The notes under the pieces: model-generated
What the model was told of the DNA's origin: nothing
The model's database searches: none
Seen by the model: only the letters and a program-made list of their open reading frames with translations
Source of the DNA: an uncultured Clostridia bacterium
GTDB lineage: Bacteria; Bacillota; Clostridia; Christensenellales; UBA1242
Direction: 5' to 3'
DNA length: 64,000 nt
Assembly: GCA_937895935.1 (NCBI GenBank)
Contig: CALBKX010000004.1
Coordinates: forward strand, 1 to 64,000
Made by a program: the position numbers and the translations under genes
Part shown: in pieces, positions 62,139 through 64,000 of the stretch
Layout: the number at the start of each line of letters is the position of its first letter
Position numbering within the stretch: position 1 is the stretch's first letter

Positions 62139-63152
62139 ATGAAAAAAATTTGTATTTTGCTTGCTTTTATGTTGACCGCTGTTTCAGCTTTAATGGTTGG
62201 CTGTGGAAGTCAAAAAGATTTAACAACAACAGTAAAAGTAAATGAAGTAACACATAGCATTTTTTATGCACCATTTTATGTTGCAATAAATAATGGCTAT
62301 TTTGCTGATGAAAAAATTGAGATAGAACTAACCAACGGTGGCGGTGCTGATGCATCTATGAGTGCAATACTAAGCGGTGACGCCGATATTGGACTTATGG
62401 GCCCTGAAGCTTCTATATATGTCGTTCAAGGTGATGCAAAAGATAAACCGGTTGTTTTTGGTCAATTAACAAAACGTGACGGCTCTTTTATTGTCGCTAA
62501 AAATGAATATCCTAATTTTAAACTTAGTGATATGGTTGGCAAAGAAATTATCGGTGGGCGTCAAGGTGGCGTTCCAGCAATGACGTTAGAACATTGCATT
62601 AAAAAAGCAGGTCTTGAAATTGGTACTGGAAGCAATAAAGTTAATTTGAACACAAGTGTCGCTTTTGCTAACACTGCTAGTGTTTTTGAAACAACATCAG
62701 CAGAATTCTGTACATTGTTTGAACCTACTGCAAGTCAACTTTGCAAAAGTAAAGGGTATCATATTGTAGCGAGTGTCGGTCTTGTTAGTGGTGAAGTTCC
62801 TTATACTTGTTTCCAAACAAAATCAAGTTTTTTAAGTGAAAATGAATATCTTTGTGAAAAATTCTTGCGTGCTGTTTATAGAGGCTATAGATTTTTAATT
62901 AAAGCAAGTGTAGATGAAATATATTCTGCAGTTTCACCTTCATTTGTTGGTGTAGATAAAGATTTTATTATAACAAGTATAAAAAGTTATATTGAGTCAG
63001 ATGCCTGGGTCGATAATCCTGCAATGACAAAAGAAGCTTTTGCAAGTTTACAAGATATTATGCAAGGTGCGGGTTATCTTGATACAAAGGCAGAGTTTAG
63101 TTCTGTTGTAAACAATAAAGTTGCAGAAAAAGTTTATAAATATTTTGCATAA
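62139..63152 (+). CDS. NitT/TauT-type ABC transporter substrate-binding lipoprotein
   Basis: A 337-residue lipoprotein: signal peptide MKKICILLAFMLTAVSALMV with lipobox LMVGC, so Cys22 is lipidated. The mature part is an NMT1/SsuA-like periplasmic-binding fold (HSIFYAPFYVAINNGYFADEKIEIEL, GDADIGLMGPEAS, DMVGKEIIGGRQGGVPAMTLEHCI). Relatives bind nitrate, sulfonates, taurine or thiamine-precursor-like ligands; the ligand cannot be told here. No permease or ATPase gene is adjacent: the gene ends in its own terminator and the next gene is on the other strand. It may use a transporter encoded elsewhere. Confidence 0.8.
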   Translation: MKKICILLAFMLTAVSALMVGCGSQKDLTTTVKVNEVTHSIFYAPFYVAINNGYFADEKIEIELTNGGGADASMSAILSGDADIGLMGPEASIYVVQGDAKDKPVVFGQLTKRDGSFIVAKNEYPNFKLSDMVGKEIIGGRQGGVPAMTLEHCIKKAGLEIGTGSNKVNLNTSVAFANTASVFETTSAEFCTLFEPTASQLCKSKGYHIVASVGLVSGEVPYTCFQTKSSFLSENEYLCEKFLRAVYRGYRFLIKASVDEIYSAVSPSFVGVDKDFIITSIKSYIESDAWVDNPAMTKEAFASLQDIMQGAGYLDTKAEFSSVVNNKVAEKVYKYFA

Positions 63153-63217
63153 CAATTTTATGAAATATTAAAATAAGGCATAAAAACATATTGCTAAATT
63201 TTGTGAAAAATTAAAAC

Positions 63218-63263
63218 AATCTCCATAGTCAGTCATTTTTGACTAACTATGGAGATTTTTATT
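63218..63263 (+). terminator. Terminator of the binding-protein gene
   Basis: AATCTCCATAGT pairs with ACTATGGAGATT, with an inner AGTCA/TGACT stem, then T. Confidence 0.9.
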
Positions 63264-63539
63264 TACTCTTTTTGCTAAATGAAGGGAGGTTAAACACAGT
63301 TTGCCTAAAGAGATTAAATAAATTAAAATCAACCACAATACCACATCCGCAACCAAAATTTTTAAAGATTTTTTTTGTCAATGATACTGAGGTTATTTTG
63401 ATTTTTTACCACAGTGTTTAGCAAAACAAAAAAAATTTTAAACTTGATTTTTTTTCAAATTCAAGTTTAAAATTTTTTATGAAAACAAGCATGCTGTGGG
63501 GGAATTTGCATAGAGCAAATTTTATGTGTTGTTTTAAAT
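63264..63539. other. Intergenic stretch with a terminator
   Basis: AAATTTTAAACTTGA (63433-63447) pairs with TCAAGTTTAAAATTT (63461-63475), with T on both sides: a bidirectional terminator, probably for the minus-strand kinase gene. A reading frame over 63239-63421 lies across the other terminator and is not credible. Confidence 0.5.
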
Positions 63540-64000
63540 TTAATCTAAAAATTCGTGCAATAATGAATTTGTAGGTAGTAGGTCGGTTGATAATTTCTCA
63601 CATTTTTTTAGCATTTCAATGAGTGGTCTTGCTTGCTCATTTTTTTCGTTTTCAAGCAAAGGTAATAATTTTTGTGCATACATCAAAGGTTCGTATGCGT
63701 GGGTCGAATTGATTAAATAATCCGCTGTGTTTTTATATGGTTTTATATATAAGTCTTCACCATTTAAAACATTTTGCCACATAGAAAAAGTATGTTCAAA
63801 ACTTGCCCCTCTATTTAAAAAATCACGAATTAATCTACGCATTAATCTAACTTTTTGTGCAGGCATAATTATTTTATCGTTATAATCAAAATTGGAGTTT
63901 ACGCAAATATAAATTCTGTACATTGCTTCATTATGCTTTTTAAACATAATTGGGTTTAATGCGTGAATTCCTTCCATAATTACAATTGTATTTGTATTTA
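63540..64000 (-). CDS. Nucleoside (uridine) kinase-like protein, C-terminal part, cut by the window edge
   Basis: About 152 residues are visible; the frame is open to the window end, so the start lies outside. The first visible part, NTIVIMEGIHALNP, matches the uridine-kinase/phosphoribulokinase family, where EGIHALN lies after the P-loop domain. The rest (RRLIRDFLNRGASFEHTFSMW, YIKPYKNTADYLINSTHAYEPLMYAQKLLPLL, LPTNSLLHEFLD) fits the large bacterial nucleoside kinases of about 550 residues with an N-terminal TGS-like region. P-loop and nucleoside site are out of view. The ATG at 63977 is internal. Confidence 0.75.
   Translation of the reverse strand, partial: NTNTIVIMEGIHALNPIMFKKHNEAMYRIYICVNSNFDYNDKIIMPAQKVRLMRRLIRDFLNRGASFEHTFSMWQNVLNGEDLYIKPYKNTADYLINSTHAYEPLMYAQKLLPLLENEKNEQARPLIEMLKKCEKLSTDLLPTNSLLHEFLD

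Noticed and set aside
63239..63421. 60-codon plus-strand frame
   Set aside because: It begins inside the lipoprotein terminator and has no ribosome site at its first codon.

Overview
This is a gene-dense, strongly A+T-rich bacterial chromosome segment. It uses the standard code (TAA, TAG and TGA all end genes). Shine-Dalgarno sites are mostly AGGAG-like, promoters are sigma70-type (often extended -10, TGnTAnnnT), and many genes end in hairpin plus T-tract terminators. NrdD/NrdG, a SpoVB-type flippase, DUF421/DUF4363 proteins, RNase J, the DUF1385-prmC-prfA order, gyrBA and a YdjG/YdjI-like pair point to an anaerobic low-G+C Firmicute (Bacillota), probably an uncultured host-associated clostridium-like lineage. 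That placement is inference from gene content only.

Layout. 1-1900: small Cys-rich membrane protein, a frameshifted NADAR gene, and dispersed repeats. 1900-11.9 kb: a large Ig-like surface protein, a P-loop-less shikimate-kinase-like protein, transketolase, UvrA and a membrane-anchored J-domain protein. 11.9-14.7 kb (minus strand): DUF4363, DUF421 and a SpoVB-like flippase. 14.7-17.6 kb: LysM protein, GNAT, LysS. 17.6-18.3 kb: a cluster of structured repeats. 18.3-20.8 kb: an operon of a metallophosphoesterase, its active-site-less paralogue and a zinc ribbon. 21.1-23.9 kb: NrdD/NrdG behind tandem NrdR boxes. 24-27.1 kb: MazG-like protein and two flavoproteins. 27.2-31.6 kb: giant papain-like surface protease. 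31.7-34.5 kb: DUF1385-PrmC fusion and RF1, then tRNA-Gly. 35-37.4 kb: two unknown genes and a His-rich COG0523 GTPase. 37.5-38.5 kb: L13 and S9. 38.7-39.2 kb: XRE regulator divergent from a leaderless small ORF. 39.5-41.9 kb: SPFH/zinc-ribbon pair. 42-46.7 kb: gyrBA. 46.9-49.0 kb: TilS, two XRE regulators and a second copy of the small-ORF locus. 49.1-53.7 kb: PcrA, LigA, RpoZ. 53.8-57.4 kb: membrane protein, RNase J, O-methyltransferase. 57.6-59.6 kb: two divergent YwaF-like membrane proteins. 59.7-61.6 kb: CysS and more structured repeats. 61.7-64 kb: small membrane protein, an orphan NitT/TauT-type binding lipoprotein, and a nucleoside-kinase fragment running off the right edge.

Most genes are housekeeping: DNA repair and topology (UvrA, PcrA, LigA, GyrBA), translation (LysS, CysS, PrmC, RF1, L13, S9, TilS, tRNA-Gly) and anaerobic dNTP supply. 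The most unusual signals are: (i) two divergent XRE/leaderless-small-ORF loci whose 50-55-residue products look homologous, one of them frameshifted; (ii) a family of structured intergenic repeats sharing an ACTTGGCGAAG core; (iii) repeated leaderless promoter architecture; (iv) a metallophosphoesterase paired with a degenerate paralogue; (v) a degenerate DUF1385-PrmC fusion. Everything was read by eye; no alignment, folding or database search was run.
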